Below, in pieces: positions 24,125-31,783 of a DNA stretch of 64,000 nucleotides. Below the pieces are notes generated by a model. The model was not told the DNA's origin and did not search any database. It saw only the letters and a list, made by a program, of their open reading frames with translations. Location of the stretch: positions 124,001 through 188,000 of the forward strand of contig CAWBIJ010000001.1 in the NCBI GenBank assembly GCA_963788975.1. Reading direction: 5' to 3'. The position numbers and the translations under genes were made by a program. This stretch comes from VRUE01 sp963788975. GTDB lineage: Bacteria; Actinomycetota; Thermoleophilia; Solirubrobacterales; 70-9. Numbering within the stretch: position 1 is the stretch's first letter; every line of letters starts with the position of its first letter.

Positions 24125-24358
24125 CTACCCCGGCGCCTGGGTCTTCAGCGAGAGCGCGTGGATCGTCCCGTCGTCGAAGCGCTCCTTGACCGCGGTCTTG
24201 ACCAGCCGGTGCTGGTCGATCCGGGAGAGCCCGTCGAACTGGGGGGCGGTGACGGTCGCCCGCAGATGATCGCCGGTGCCGGTTTCGTCGACGACCTCGA
24301 CCTCGGCGCCCGGCAGCGCCATCTCGATCATCGCCTCGATCTCCGCCAAGTCGACCAC
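24125..24358 (-). CDS. bolA: BolA family protein
   Basis: A 77-residue BolA-fold protein beginning at GTG 24358 (VVDLAEIEAMIEMALPGAEVEV). HLRATVTAPQFDGLSRIDQHRLVK carries the conserved His residues, and IHALSLKTQAPG is the family ending. BolA pairs with monothiol glutaredoxins in Fe-S cluster sensing and delivery, which matches the adjacent Grx4 gene. A longer upstream frame exists but is antisense shadow of the reductase gene. Confidence 0.88.
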   Translation of the reverse strand: MVDLAEIEAMIEMALPGAEVEVVDETGTGDHLRATVTAPQFDGLSRIDQHRLVKTAVKERFDDGTIHALSLKTQAPG

Positions 24359-24371
24359 CGGGCTCAGGGCA

Positions 24372-25772
24372 CTAGACGCGCTCGCCGAGGGCGTCGAGCA
24401 TCTCCTCGACGCGTACGAACTTGACGCGCGGGCGGCCGTGCGGCTCGCCGCGCCCGACCTCGGCCTGGTTGATCGCCTGCCAGTCCTCGAAGCTGACGAA
24501 GCGGACGCCGCGCTCGCCGAGCAGGTCCTCGACCGCGGAGGGCTCGGGGCTCGCCGGGCTGAGCAGGGTCTGCGACTCGACGTCGGCAAGCAGGTGCTGC
24601 ACCGTCTCCAGGGCATCCTTCTTGTTGGTGCCGATCACGCCCGAAGGGCCGCGCTTGATCCAGCCGGCCGTGTAGTGCCCGACCTTGTGCCCGGCGTCGT
24701 GGGAGTCGAGCACGCGGCCGCCCTCGTTGAGGATCAGCCCGCGCTTCTCGTCGAAGGGGACGCCCTCGATCGGGATGCCGGTGTAGCCGACCGAGCGCAG
24801 CACCAGGCCGCACTCGAGCTCTTCGCGCTCGCCGCTGTCCTTGGCCCGTAGCGTGCCCCCTTCGTCGACCAGTTCGTTGCGGCCGATCACGACCTTCTCG
24901 ACCTTGCCGTCGCCCTGGATCTCGACCGGGGAGGCGAGAAAGCGCAGGACGATCCGCTTGTGCTTGCCCTCGGCCGTGCGCTGCGAGAACTCACGCAGGG
25001 TCTCGACGTTGACGCGCGTGGTCTTGTCGGCCTCCTCGGACTCGAGATAGGCGGCACTCGCCGGGTCGAGCTCGACCTCAGCCGGATCGACGACGACGTC
25101 GGCGTCCTCCATCTCACCCAGCTCCTTGATCTCGGGGTTGGTGAACGCTGCCTGGACCGGGCCGCGGCGGCCGAGCACGACGATCTCGCGGATTTGGCTA
25201 GCGTCGAGCATCTCGATCGCGTGGTCGGCGGTGTCGGTCTGGCGCAGCTCGTGGTCGGTCAGCGCCAGCATCCGCGCCACGTCCATCGCCACGTTGCCGT
25301 TGCCGATCACGACCGCCCGCTCGCAGGAGAGGTCGAAGACGTCGTCGCAGTAGTCGGGGTGGGCGTTGTACCAGCCGACGAATGCGGTGGCGGCGTGGCT
25401 GCCGGGCAGCTCTTCGCCGGGGATGCCGAGCTGGCGGTCGGTCTCGCAGCCGACCGTGAAGACGATCGCGTGGTAGAGGCGCTCGAGGTCGGCGACCTCG
25501 ATGTCGTGACCGACCTTGACGTTGCCGAAGAAGCGGAAGCCCTCGCGGGCCGCGGTTTTCTCGTAGACGCGGATCACCGACTTAATCTTCGGGTGGTCAG
25601 GGGCGACGCCGCCGCGGACTAGGCCGAAAGGGGTGGGGAGGCGGTCGAAGAGGTCGACCTGGGCGTGTGTCGCCTCGTCTTTGAGGATGTGCTCGGCGGC
25701 GTAGAAGCCGGAGGGGCCGGCGCCGACGATGGCGACGCGGACGGGAGTGTCTGGGGTTCCGATCTGTGTCAT
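24372..25772 (-). CDS. Ferredoxin-NADP+ reductase, FprA/adrenodoxin-reductase type
   Basis: A 466-residue flavoprotein. The FAD motif VAIVGAGPSGFYAAEH is at about 13-28, the NADPH site is VIGNGNVAMDVARML (about 152-166), and GLVRGGVAPDHPKIK is the adrenodoxin-reductase signature. The C-terminal YTAGWIKRGPSGVIGTNKKDA is conserved in FprA. It transfers electrons between NADPH and ferredoxin. It is the first gene of the minus-strand fpr-bolA-grx operon and would supply reductant for Fe-S assembly. Confidence 0.92.
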   Translation of the reverse strand: MTQIGTPDTPVRVAIVGAGPSGFYAAEHILKDEATHAQVDLFDRLPTPFGLVRGGVAPDHPKIKSVIRVYEKTAAREGFRFFGNVKVGHDIEVADLERLYHAIVFTVGCETDRQLGIPGEELPGSHAATAFVGWYNAHPDYCDDVFDLSCERAVVIGNGNVAMDVARMLALTDHELRQTDTADHAIEMLDASQIREIVVLGRRGPVQAAFTNPEIKELGEMEDADVVVDPAEVELDPASAAYLESEEADKTTRVNVETLREFSQRTAEGKHKRIVLRFLASPVEIQGDGKVEKVVIGRNELVDEGGTLRAKDSGEREELECGLVLRSVGYTGIPIEGVPFDEKRGLILNEGGRVLDSHDAGHKVGHYTAGWIKRGPSGVIGTNKKDALETVQHLLADVESQTLLSPASPEPSAVEDLLGERGVRFVSFEDWQAINQAEVGRGEPHGRPRVKFVRVEEMLDALGERV

Positions 25773-25807
25773 GGGAGGCGGAAGGATAGGGAAGCGCGGC
25801 TGCGCGC

Positions 25808-26512
25808 TCAGCCCAGGGCTGCGCTCTCGGCCGCGACGCTCGCCGTGCCGTCGAGGGCGTCGAGCGCCTTGCGCACTGACATCGCGACGCAGGTGAAGAT
25901 CGGCGTCTCGCGCTCGGTATAGGCGCTCGACTCGGTCGGGCGCAGCTCCTGGACCAGGTCGAGGAACTCGCCTGGGTCGTCGCCCTCGAAGGCGACGACG
26001 AACTCCTGGTCGTCGAGGCCGAAGGAGTAGGAGGTGTTGATCGCGATTTCCGGGTGGCGACGGCCAACCTCGATGTGGCTCTTCATGATTCGCTGTCGCT
26101 CCTCAGCCGGCAACCCGTACCAGCGGCGCTGCTTGACCATTGGGTAGAGGAAGAGGTACTTGCGCTCGGAGACGCAGATCTCCGGCCGTGCCGACTCCTC
26201 CGAGTAGGGCGAGCGCTTGGTCATCGAGAGGAACGAGTAGGGCGTCTCCGCCCACTTGGCGAGGCCGCTCTGGCCGAGCACGACGTGGAAGGTGTGGAGG
26301 TCGTCCAGATTGGGGCTCTGGCTCAGCAGCACCAGATCGGCGTCGCCGCGCGTACCTATGGTTGAGTAGGCGCGCAGCGAGCGGTCGAGGGCGAAGTCCT
26401 CGCAGGCGGCGAGGAACTCGCGCTTGTCGTCCGCCCGCAGCTCGGCGTCGCGGCGCCGCCAGGCGGGATCCAGCTTGAAGAACGTGAACTTGGCAAACGT
26501 GCGATCGGCCAT
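25808..26512 (-). CDS. hemQ: Coproheme decarboxylase HemQ (chlorite dismutase family)
   Basis: A 234-residue protein of the actinobacterial HemQ type, which oxidatively decarboxylates coproheme III to heme b in the coproporphyrin-dependent pathway. Family blocks are YPMVKQRRWYGLPAEER, NTSYSFGLDDQEFVVAFE and TERETPIFTC. The ATG at 26512 lies seven bases after TATCGT on the minus strand and no Shine-Dalgarno is visible, so it is probably leaderless. It is divergent from, and just overlaps the start of, the membrane-protein gene. Confidence 0.9.
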   Translation of the reverse strand: MADRTFAKFTFFKLDPAWRRRDAELRADDKREFLAACEDFALDRSLRAYSTIGTRGDADLVLLSQSPNLDDLHTFHVVLGQSGLAKWAETPYSFLSMTKRSPYSEESARPEICVSERKYLFLYPMVKQRRWYGLPAEERQRIMKSHIEVGRRHPEIAINTSYSFGLDDQEFVVAFEGDDPGEFLDLVQELRPTESSAYTERETPIFTCVAMSVRKALDALDGTASVAAESAALG

Positions 26513-27758
26513 CGGGCTCACGATAGCGCCGGTTGCGATCGTCGCCGTCTCGATCACCGTCCTCCTGGCGCTGCGGCTCGTCGGCGCCGGCTTCGAGGGG
26601 GATCCGCCGGCGGTGCTGCGGGACGCGCCCGAGCGAATCTGGGAAGTGGCCGACCGCCGCGCCCCGGTCCTCGGCGTCACGCTCCTGGCCTGGGCTGGGG
26701 TGCTCGGGCTGCTGCTGGCCGCAACCCGGGGGCGCGCCGGGCCGCTGGCAGCTCGTCTCCTCGCCCTCACCCTCGTCTACTTGCCACTGGTGTTGCTCGG
26801 CACCGCGGCACTGGAGCCCGGCGTGGGTGCGGAGCGGCTGCTGGTGATGCTCGCTCCACCGGCGCTCGCCGCGCTCACTCTCGGCGTGCTGGGCGGTGGC
26901 TACCGGTCGCTGGCGGTCGCCTGCGCCGCGACGGTCCTTGCCCATGCCGCCGATCTGGTCGCGGGCTCGCCCCTGACTCAGCTCTCGCTCGCCGGGCCCA
27001 ACCCCGCCGCGGGTCATCGCTACTACGGGATCGGCAACGAGCTCGAGGCGATCCTGGTCGTCCTCACGCTTGCCGGGACCGGCGCCGCGCTTTCGGCTTT
27101 TCCTGGGCCTGAGGGAGAGAAGAGGCGAACGCGCGGCGCGACGGCCTTCCTGATCGTCGCCGTGGTGCTCTCCTTCGTCTTCGCCTACGGCCGCTATGGC
27201 GCGGACGTCGGTGCGGCGATCGCATTGCCGTTGGGGGCTGCCGTCGCCGCGGCGCTTGCCCTGGACCGGCCGAGGCTCGCCCTGCTCGCCCTCGCCGTCC
27301 CGTTGCCGGCGCTGGCCATCCTCGCCGCGGTCGACCTGCTCAGTGGTGCCGACGCGCATCTGACCAGCACCGTCCTGCAGGCGGAGAGCGGCGGCGACGT
27401 CCTCGCCGTGCTCGGTCGTCGCCTGCGCGAGGCGGGGGAGAGCTTCGGCAGGCCCTTGCTTCTTCCCGGCTTGCCCCTCGTGCTCGCCGGCGCCGTGCTC
27501 GCCTGGCTGCAACGGGACCGCATCGCCGCATGGCTGGGCAGCGTCCCAGCGATGCGGGCGGGCTTGAGCGGTGCTCTCGCCGCCACCGTCGCTGGCACGC
27601 TCGCCAATGACTCCGGAGCCCTGCTCCTGGAGCTTGGCGCCGCCTACCTGTTTGCCATCCTCGCCTATGCCTGGGCGGAGGGGGCGCACGTGGCACGGCG
27701 CGCATCTACGTCCTCGGTCGCTCGCGTGCAGAGCACGCCACGCTCCCTGCGTCCTTGA
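26499..27758 (+). CDS. Polytopic membrane protein with YGIGNE motif, unknown function
   Basis: About 419 residues with roughly ten hydrophobic helices. The start is uncertain; GTG 26499 places a helix (IGLTIAPVAIVAVSITVLLAL) at the N-terminus. Notable polar motifs between helices are HRYYGIGNELEA (about 178-189), YGRYGADVGAA (about 228-238) and LANDSGALLLE (near 375-385), which resemble a membrane-protein family also seen in Firmicutes and actinobacteria. The conserved Glu/Asp/Asn residues suggest a membrane-embedded enzyme or transporter, but I cannot name one. It precedes a glycosyltransferase-flippase gene. Confidence 0.7.
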   Translation: MRSAIGLTIAPVAIVAVSITVLLALRLVGAGFEGDPPAVLRDAPERIWEVADRRAPVLGVTLLAWAGVLGLLLAATRGRAGPLAARLLALTLVYLPLVLLGTAALEPGVGAERLLVMLAPPALAALTLGVLGGGYRSLAVACAATVLAHAADLVAGSPLTQLSLAGPNPAAGHRYYGIGNELEAILVVLTLAGTGAALSAFPGPEGEKRRTRGATAFLIVAVVLSFVFAYGRYGADVGAAIALPLGAAVAAALALDRPRLALLALAVPLPALAILAAVDLLSGADAHLTSTVLQAESGGDVLAVLGRRLREAGESFGRPLLLPGLPLVLAGAVLAWLQRDRIAAWLGSVPAMRAGLSGALAATVAGTLANDSGALLLELGAAYLFAILAYAWAEGAHVARRASTSSVARVQSTPRSLRP

Positions 27759-27813
27759 TTCGCTTGGCTACGAGCGCCCCCTGGGGACCGGATTCCACCT
27801 CTGGCTGATCGAT

Positions 27814-27819
27814 TACCCT
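27814..27819 (+). promoter_or_regulatory. Putative -10 box (TACCCT) of the glycosyltransferase gene
   Basis: TACCCT ends nine bases before GTG 27829. No ribosome site lies between, so the transcript is predicted to be leaderless or nearly so. Confidence 0.4.
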
Positions 27820-27828
27820 TAGCCCTTC

Positions 27829-30156
27829 GTGCGCATTGCCCTTGTCTCGCCATATTCCTGGACCTACCAGGGGGGCGTGAACCGGCACGTCGAGGCGCTC
27901 GCCGAGGAGTTCATCGGGCGGGGCCATCATGTCCGCGTGCTCGCTCCCTTCGACCCTCCCGGTCGGCTCAGCCGTGCGCTGCACCGCTCTGCGCCCCTCG
28001 AGCGAGAGGTCGCCGATTACCTGGTGCCGCTTGGCCGCACTGTGGGGATCGGGGCTAACGGGGCAGTCTCCAATATCGCCGTTACGCCGTCGGCAGGATT
28101 TGCCGCTCCGCGCCGCGAGCTCCGCGACGGCGACTACGACGTCGTCCACGTCCACGAGCCAGTCACGCCGCTGGTCGGCTGGAACGCTGTGCTCGGCGCC
28201 CGCGCCCCCGTCGTCGGCACTTTTCACGCTTACTCGACCAAGGCGACCCCCAACCACCTTGCCAGCGCGCTTGGCGCCCGGAGGGTCTTCAACCGCCTCT
28301 CGGCGCGGATCGCCGTCTCGGAGGCCGCTGCCTGGACCGGGCGCCGCTGGTTCGGCGGCCACTACGAGATCGTCCCCAACGGGGTCGACGCCGACGCCGC
28401 CCCGGCCGGTCCCGGTCCTTCTACCGGAGAGCTGCGGGTGCTGTTCGTCGGACGCTCCGAGGAGCGCAAGGGCCTGCCGGTTCTGCTCAGCGCCTTCGGC
28501 GCCCTGACCGAGCACGTCCCCTGCCGGCTCACCGTGATCGGCGTCGAGCGGGAGGAGGTGCTGCGGTATCTGGCCGATCCGGAGACGATGCGCTGGATCG
28601 ACGTGCGCGGCCGCGTCTCCGGCGAGAGTCTCTGGAGCGCCTTGCACGAAGCCGACCTGCTCTGCGCCCCATCGCTGTCGGGGGAGAGCTTCGGGATGGT
28701 CCTGACCGAGGCGTTTGCGGCTGGTACTCCCGTGCTCGCCTCGGCAATCGCCGGTTACAGCGACGTAGTCACCGATGGGGTCGACGGCGTGCTCGTGCCG
28801 CCGGCCGATCCGCAGCGCCTCGCCGAGGAGCTGCAGCGTGCCCACTACGAGCGCGAGCGGCTTGCGGAGATGGGCGGGGCGGCTCGGCAGAGCGCCCGCC
28901 GCTACGCCTGGTCGCGAATAGCCGACCAGGTCACCACGGTCTATGAGCGGGCGATCGAGCTTCCCCGACCCGCCGGCGCCGCCGCGCGGGCGGTGCACTG
29001 GGCGGGACTGAGGCCGGCTGACGGCAAGCCGCTGCAGCCACCCCGGAGATTGCCTTCGCTCGACCCCGAGCCGGTCATCGCGGCCCGTGGCGGACGCCGC
29101 TTTGCCCGCCGCATCGCGCTCGGCGTCACCGGCGCGCTAGGTCTTGGCCTGACTGCGCTGGCCGCACAGAGGATCGGCGTCGACAACGTCGTCTCGAGCA
29201 TCGTCCGCTCTGACGTCACCTGGGTCCTCATCGCCTGCGCCCTAATGGCACTCTCACTTTTCGCCCGCGCCGCTTCCTGGTACGCGATAGTGCGCGCCGC
29301 CCTGCCGAACCGGCCAGTCCGTCGGCGTGACGTCACTTCGGCGACGATGATCGGCGTGTTGATGTCGGCGACGCTGCCGGCCCGCCTCGGCGAGCCGGCT
29401 CGTGCGATGGCGCTCGCCCGCCACACCGGTCGCATGCGCGAGACCTTCCCGGTCCTGCTGGGGACCATCGTCTCGCAGACGATGCTCAACATCCTCGCGC
29501 TGGCGATCCTCGGCGTGATCATCGTCTCCAGCACCGATCTCTTCCACTCCAGCACCGAGAAGATCTTCGCCTTCAGCCTCGTGCCGCTGGCTTTGCTCGT
29601 CGTCGTGCTGGCGGCGCCGACGTTGATGCGTCGCAACGGCAACGGCCGCCTGGCCCGCGCCGCCTCCTACGTTCACTCGGCACTCGTTCAGGTGCGCGCC
29701 GGGCTCGCCGTCTTCCGCGAGCCCCGCCGTGGCGCCGCTGCCACCGCGGGCCAGCTCGGGGCCTGGGCGATACAGCTTGCCGCCTGCTGGGCGCTCTTCG
29801 CTGCCCTGGGCCTGAGCGACCAGGCGAGCATCGGCGCCGCCGCTGCGGTTCTCTTCGCCGTCAACGTGACCGCGGTCGTGCCCGCGACCCCTTCGAACAT
29901 TGGCGTCTTCCAGTTGGCGGTGATCAGCGTCCTGCACACGGGGTTCGGGATCAGCACAGCCGATGCGCTCGCCTATGGCGTCATCCTGCAGGCGGTCGAG
30001 ATAGCGACCGCTGTCGCGCTTGGCCTTCCCGCCCTGGTGCGTGAGGGGCTCACCTGGAGCGACCTGCGGATGCAGGCACTCTCGGCCTCGCCGGTGCGGC
30101 TCAAGCCCCATCCGCAGGCTCGCGAGACCGACACCCGGCACGGCGTCAGCGTCTAG
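27829..30156 (+). CDS. GT4 glycosyltransferase fused to a flippase-like membrane domain
   Basis: A 775-residue two-part protein. Residues 1-380 are a GT-B family 4 glycosyltransferase, PimA-like: SPYSWTYQGGVNRHVEAL at the acceptor loop, VNGVD-type IVPNGVDAD, FVGRSEERKG and the donor-binding E-x7-E block SLSGESFGMVLTEAFA. Residues about 420-750 form seven or eight helices of the UPF0104/lysylphosphatidylglycerol-synthase TM (AglD/flippase-like) family, with LMSATLPARLGEPARA and VVPATPSNIGVFQ. These domains are usually separate proteins. The fusion suggests a glycolipid that is mannosylated and moved or anchored at the membrane. GTG 27829 is the start of conserved homology. Confidence 0.88.
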   Translation: MRIALVSPYSWTYQGGVNRHVEALAEEFIGRGHHVRVLAPFDPPGRLSRALHRSAPLEREVADYLVPLGRTVGIGANGAVSNIAVTPSAGFAAPRRELRDGDYDVVHVHEPVTPLVGWNAVLGARAPVVGTFHAYSTKATPNHLASALGARRVFNRLSARIAVSEAAAWTGRRWFGGHYEIVPNGVDADAAPAGPGPSTGELRVLFVGRSEERKGLPVLLSAFGALTEHVPCRLTVIGVEREEVLRYLADPETMRWIDVRGRVSGESLWSALHEADLLCAPSLSGESFGMVLTEAFAAGTPVLASAIAGYSDVVTDGVDGVLVPPADPQRLAEELQRAHYERERLAEMGGAARQSARRYAWSRIADQVTTVYERAIELPRPAGAAARAVHWAGLRPADGKPLQPPRRLPSLDPEPVIAARGGRRFARRIALGVTGALGLGLTALAAQRIGVDNVVSSIVRSDVTWVLIACALMALSLFARAASWYAIVRAALPNRPVRRRDVTSATMIGVLMSATLPARLGEPARAMALARHTGRMRETFPVLLGTIVSQTMLNILALAILGVIIVSSTDLFHSSTEKIFAFSLVPLALLVVVLAAPTLMRRNGNGRLARAASYVHSALVQVRAGLAVFREPRRGAAATAGQLGAWAIQLAACWALFAALGLSDQASIGAAAAVLFAVNVTAVVPATPSNIGVFQLAVISVLHTGFGISTADALAYGVILQAVEIATAVALGLPALVREGLTWSDLRMQALSASPVRLKPHPQARETDTRHGVSV

Positions 30157-30280
30157 ACCACGACTGACAGGGCGATCAGCAACCTGCCCTCAGGGGAAGA
30201 GGTCGAAGCACGCCTGCTTCGGTAGTCTGCCGACCGCTGGCGGAATACCAAAGTAGAACTAATCAGTTACAGATAGACCG

Positions 30281-31285
30281 ATGCCAGCTGAAAGCAGACC
30301 CCCTGCCGCGCGGGTCCGGGCCGGGGGAATGGTGCTTTCCCTCTGCGCCGGTCCGCTCATCACCCCGATCCTTCGCGCCCACACACATGGGTCCTTGCGC
30401 TTCCCCGAGCTGCGGGAACGAATAGGAGGCGCGGCGCAGACCACGTTGCGCAGCCAGGTCGGCAACCTCCGCGAGCTCGGCGCCCTGGCGAAGCGAGAGT
30501 GCGGTGGCATGCCGTACACGGTTGAAAACGAGCTGACCGAGGTGGGCCGGGCGGTGCTCTTAGCCGCGGATGCGCTGGAAGCATGGCTGGAGCGGGCGCC
30601 GCAGGGCCCTATCTTGCTCGGCAGCGAGCCAGCCAAGGCCGCGATCCGTGCCCTGGTTGGCGGCTGGGGGTCGACGATGCTGCGGGCGCTAGCCGCTCGA
30701 CCCCTCTCGCTGACCGAGCTCGACGGCCTGATCCCGGGGCTTTCCTATCCCGGGATCGAACGGCGTCTGGCGGCGATGCGCGCCGCGCGTCAGATTGAGC
30801 AGATGTCGGGTCAGGGCGGGGGGCGGCCCTACATGGTCACGCCCTGGTTGCGTCAGGCCGTGGCGCCGCTTGCCGTCGCCGGGCGCTGCGAGTGCCGGCA
30901 CCTGGCCGAAGAGGCCGAGGTGGTGACCCGGATCGACATCGAGGCCGCTTTCCTCCTCGCTGTCCCTCTGGTGAGACTGGCCGAGGGGCCCGCCGGGGCG
31001 TGCCTGCTCGCCGTCGACACCAGCGCGGGGGAGTCGGGAGGCGCCGAGCTGGAAGCGTCCCAGGGCCGGCTGGCCGGGGTCCGTGTCGCGGTCAAGAGCG
31101 GCCAGGTCACCTCCTGCGTCTCCAGGCTCGAGAGCGACCCCGGAACCTGGGCCCTAGGTACGGTCGAGACCTGGCTAGACGCGCTTATCGACGGCCGCCT
31201 CGACGGGCTCCGCATCGGCGGTGAGGATCCTGATTTCGTGCGGTCTCTCGTCGCCGGCCTTCATGCCTCGCTGCACACACGCTGA
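30281..31285 (+). CDS. Regulator with two HxlR-type winged-helix domains
   Basis: A 334-residue protein. Two winged-helix segments are apparent: residues about 17-100 (LCAGPLITPILRAHTHGSLRFPELRERIGG) and about 120-200 (LVGGWGSTMLRALAARPLSLTELDGLIPGLS, then IERRLAAMRAARQIEQM). Both match the HxlR layout, giving a pseudo-dimer in one chain. The C-terminal 130 residues (AGACLLAVDTSAGESGGAELE, GTWALGTVETWLDALIDGR) are an SCP2-like ligand domain by appearance. No target is coupled in an operon. A palindrome pair at 31570-31616 lies 285 bases downstream and could be its site. Confidence 0.78.
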   Translation: MPAESRPPAARVRAGGMVLSLCAGPLITPILRAHTHGSLRFPELRERIGGAAQTTLRSQVGNLRELGALAKRECGGMPYTVENELTEVGRAVLLAADALEAWLERAPQGPILLGSEPAKAAIRALVGGWGSTMLRALAARPLSLTELDGLIPGLSYPGIERRLAAMRAARQIEQMSGQGGGRPYMVTPWLRQAVAPLAVAGRCECRHLAEEAEVVTRIDIEAAFLLAVPLVRLAEGPAGACLLAVDTSAGESGGAELEASQGRLAGVRVAVKSGQVTSCVSRLESDPGTWALGTVETWLDALIDGRLDGLRIGGEDPDFVRSLVAGLHASLHTR

Positions 31286-31783
31286 CCCACCAAAGTGTGC
31301 GCGCGCAGAAATGTGTTGTAGTGATTTGCAGCCCAAAGCGGGAAAACTCGTACTTGGTATGACAAATTTTACCGATTGTACTCTCTTGACCATGGTCCGG
31401 TAGCCCTGTATTCAGGTTGCGGCTGTCAGCTTGACACCCGGCACCAACGCGAACCGGGTTCGAAAAGTCGACCCCCTACCCGTCAGCAAGGGGGGCGAGC
31501 AGCGGGCGCCAATGGGGCGGGATCGAGAGGTCCCGCCCCGCCCGCCGCGCTTCCTCAGAGGGGGATCTATAACCGTACGGTTTCAGTATCGAAGATTGCA
31601 TAACCGTACGGTTTCAAAAATAACCTCCGACATAGCAATCGCGCCGGGACCTCTGAAAGAAGCCCCGGCGCTAACCGTAACTCAGCCCGGTGGTATTACC
31701 CACGAGCTGCTTAAGCATAGTGCGATAAGGATTAGGTTTCCAGTCGGTACGTAAAAGTCATCGACTTTACGAAAGCACACCCG
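31286..31783. other. 498-base gene-free block between convergent genes, rich in dyads
   Basis: No convincing gene is present although both flanking genes end here. It holds a CCCCCT/AGGGGG stem (31472-31494), a perfect 9-base-arm hairpin (31514-31522/31531-31539), two AACCGTACGGTT palindromes, a GCGCCGGG/CCCGGCGC stem (31641-31648/31664-31671) and an imperfect dyad at 31751-31770. The AT content is visibly higher than in the surrounding genes. An unannotated small RNA or the remnant of a lost gene would fit. Confidence 0.55.
31570..31616. promoter_or_regulatory. Tandem operator-like palindromes AACCGTACGGTT
   Basis: The 16-base unit TAACCGTACGGTTTCA occurs at 31570-31585 and 31601-31616, each holding the perfect 12-base palindrome AACCGTACGGTT. 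The repeat period is 31 bases, about three helical turns, so two dimers would bind on the same face. A half-like TAACCGTAA lies at 31672-31680. Confidence 0.65.

Noticed and set aside
31440..31500. tRNA-like GGGTTCGAAAAGTCGACCCC segment
   Set aside because: No acceptor stem, D arm or anticodon arm can be fitted around it.
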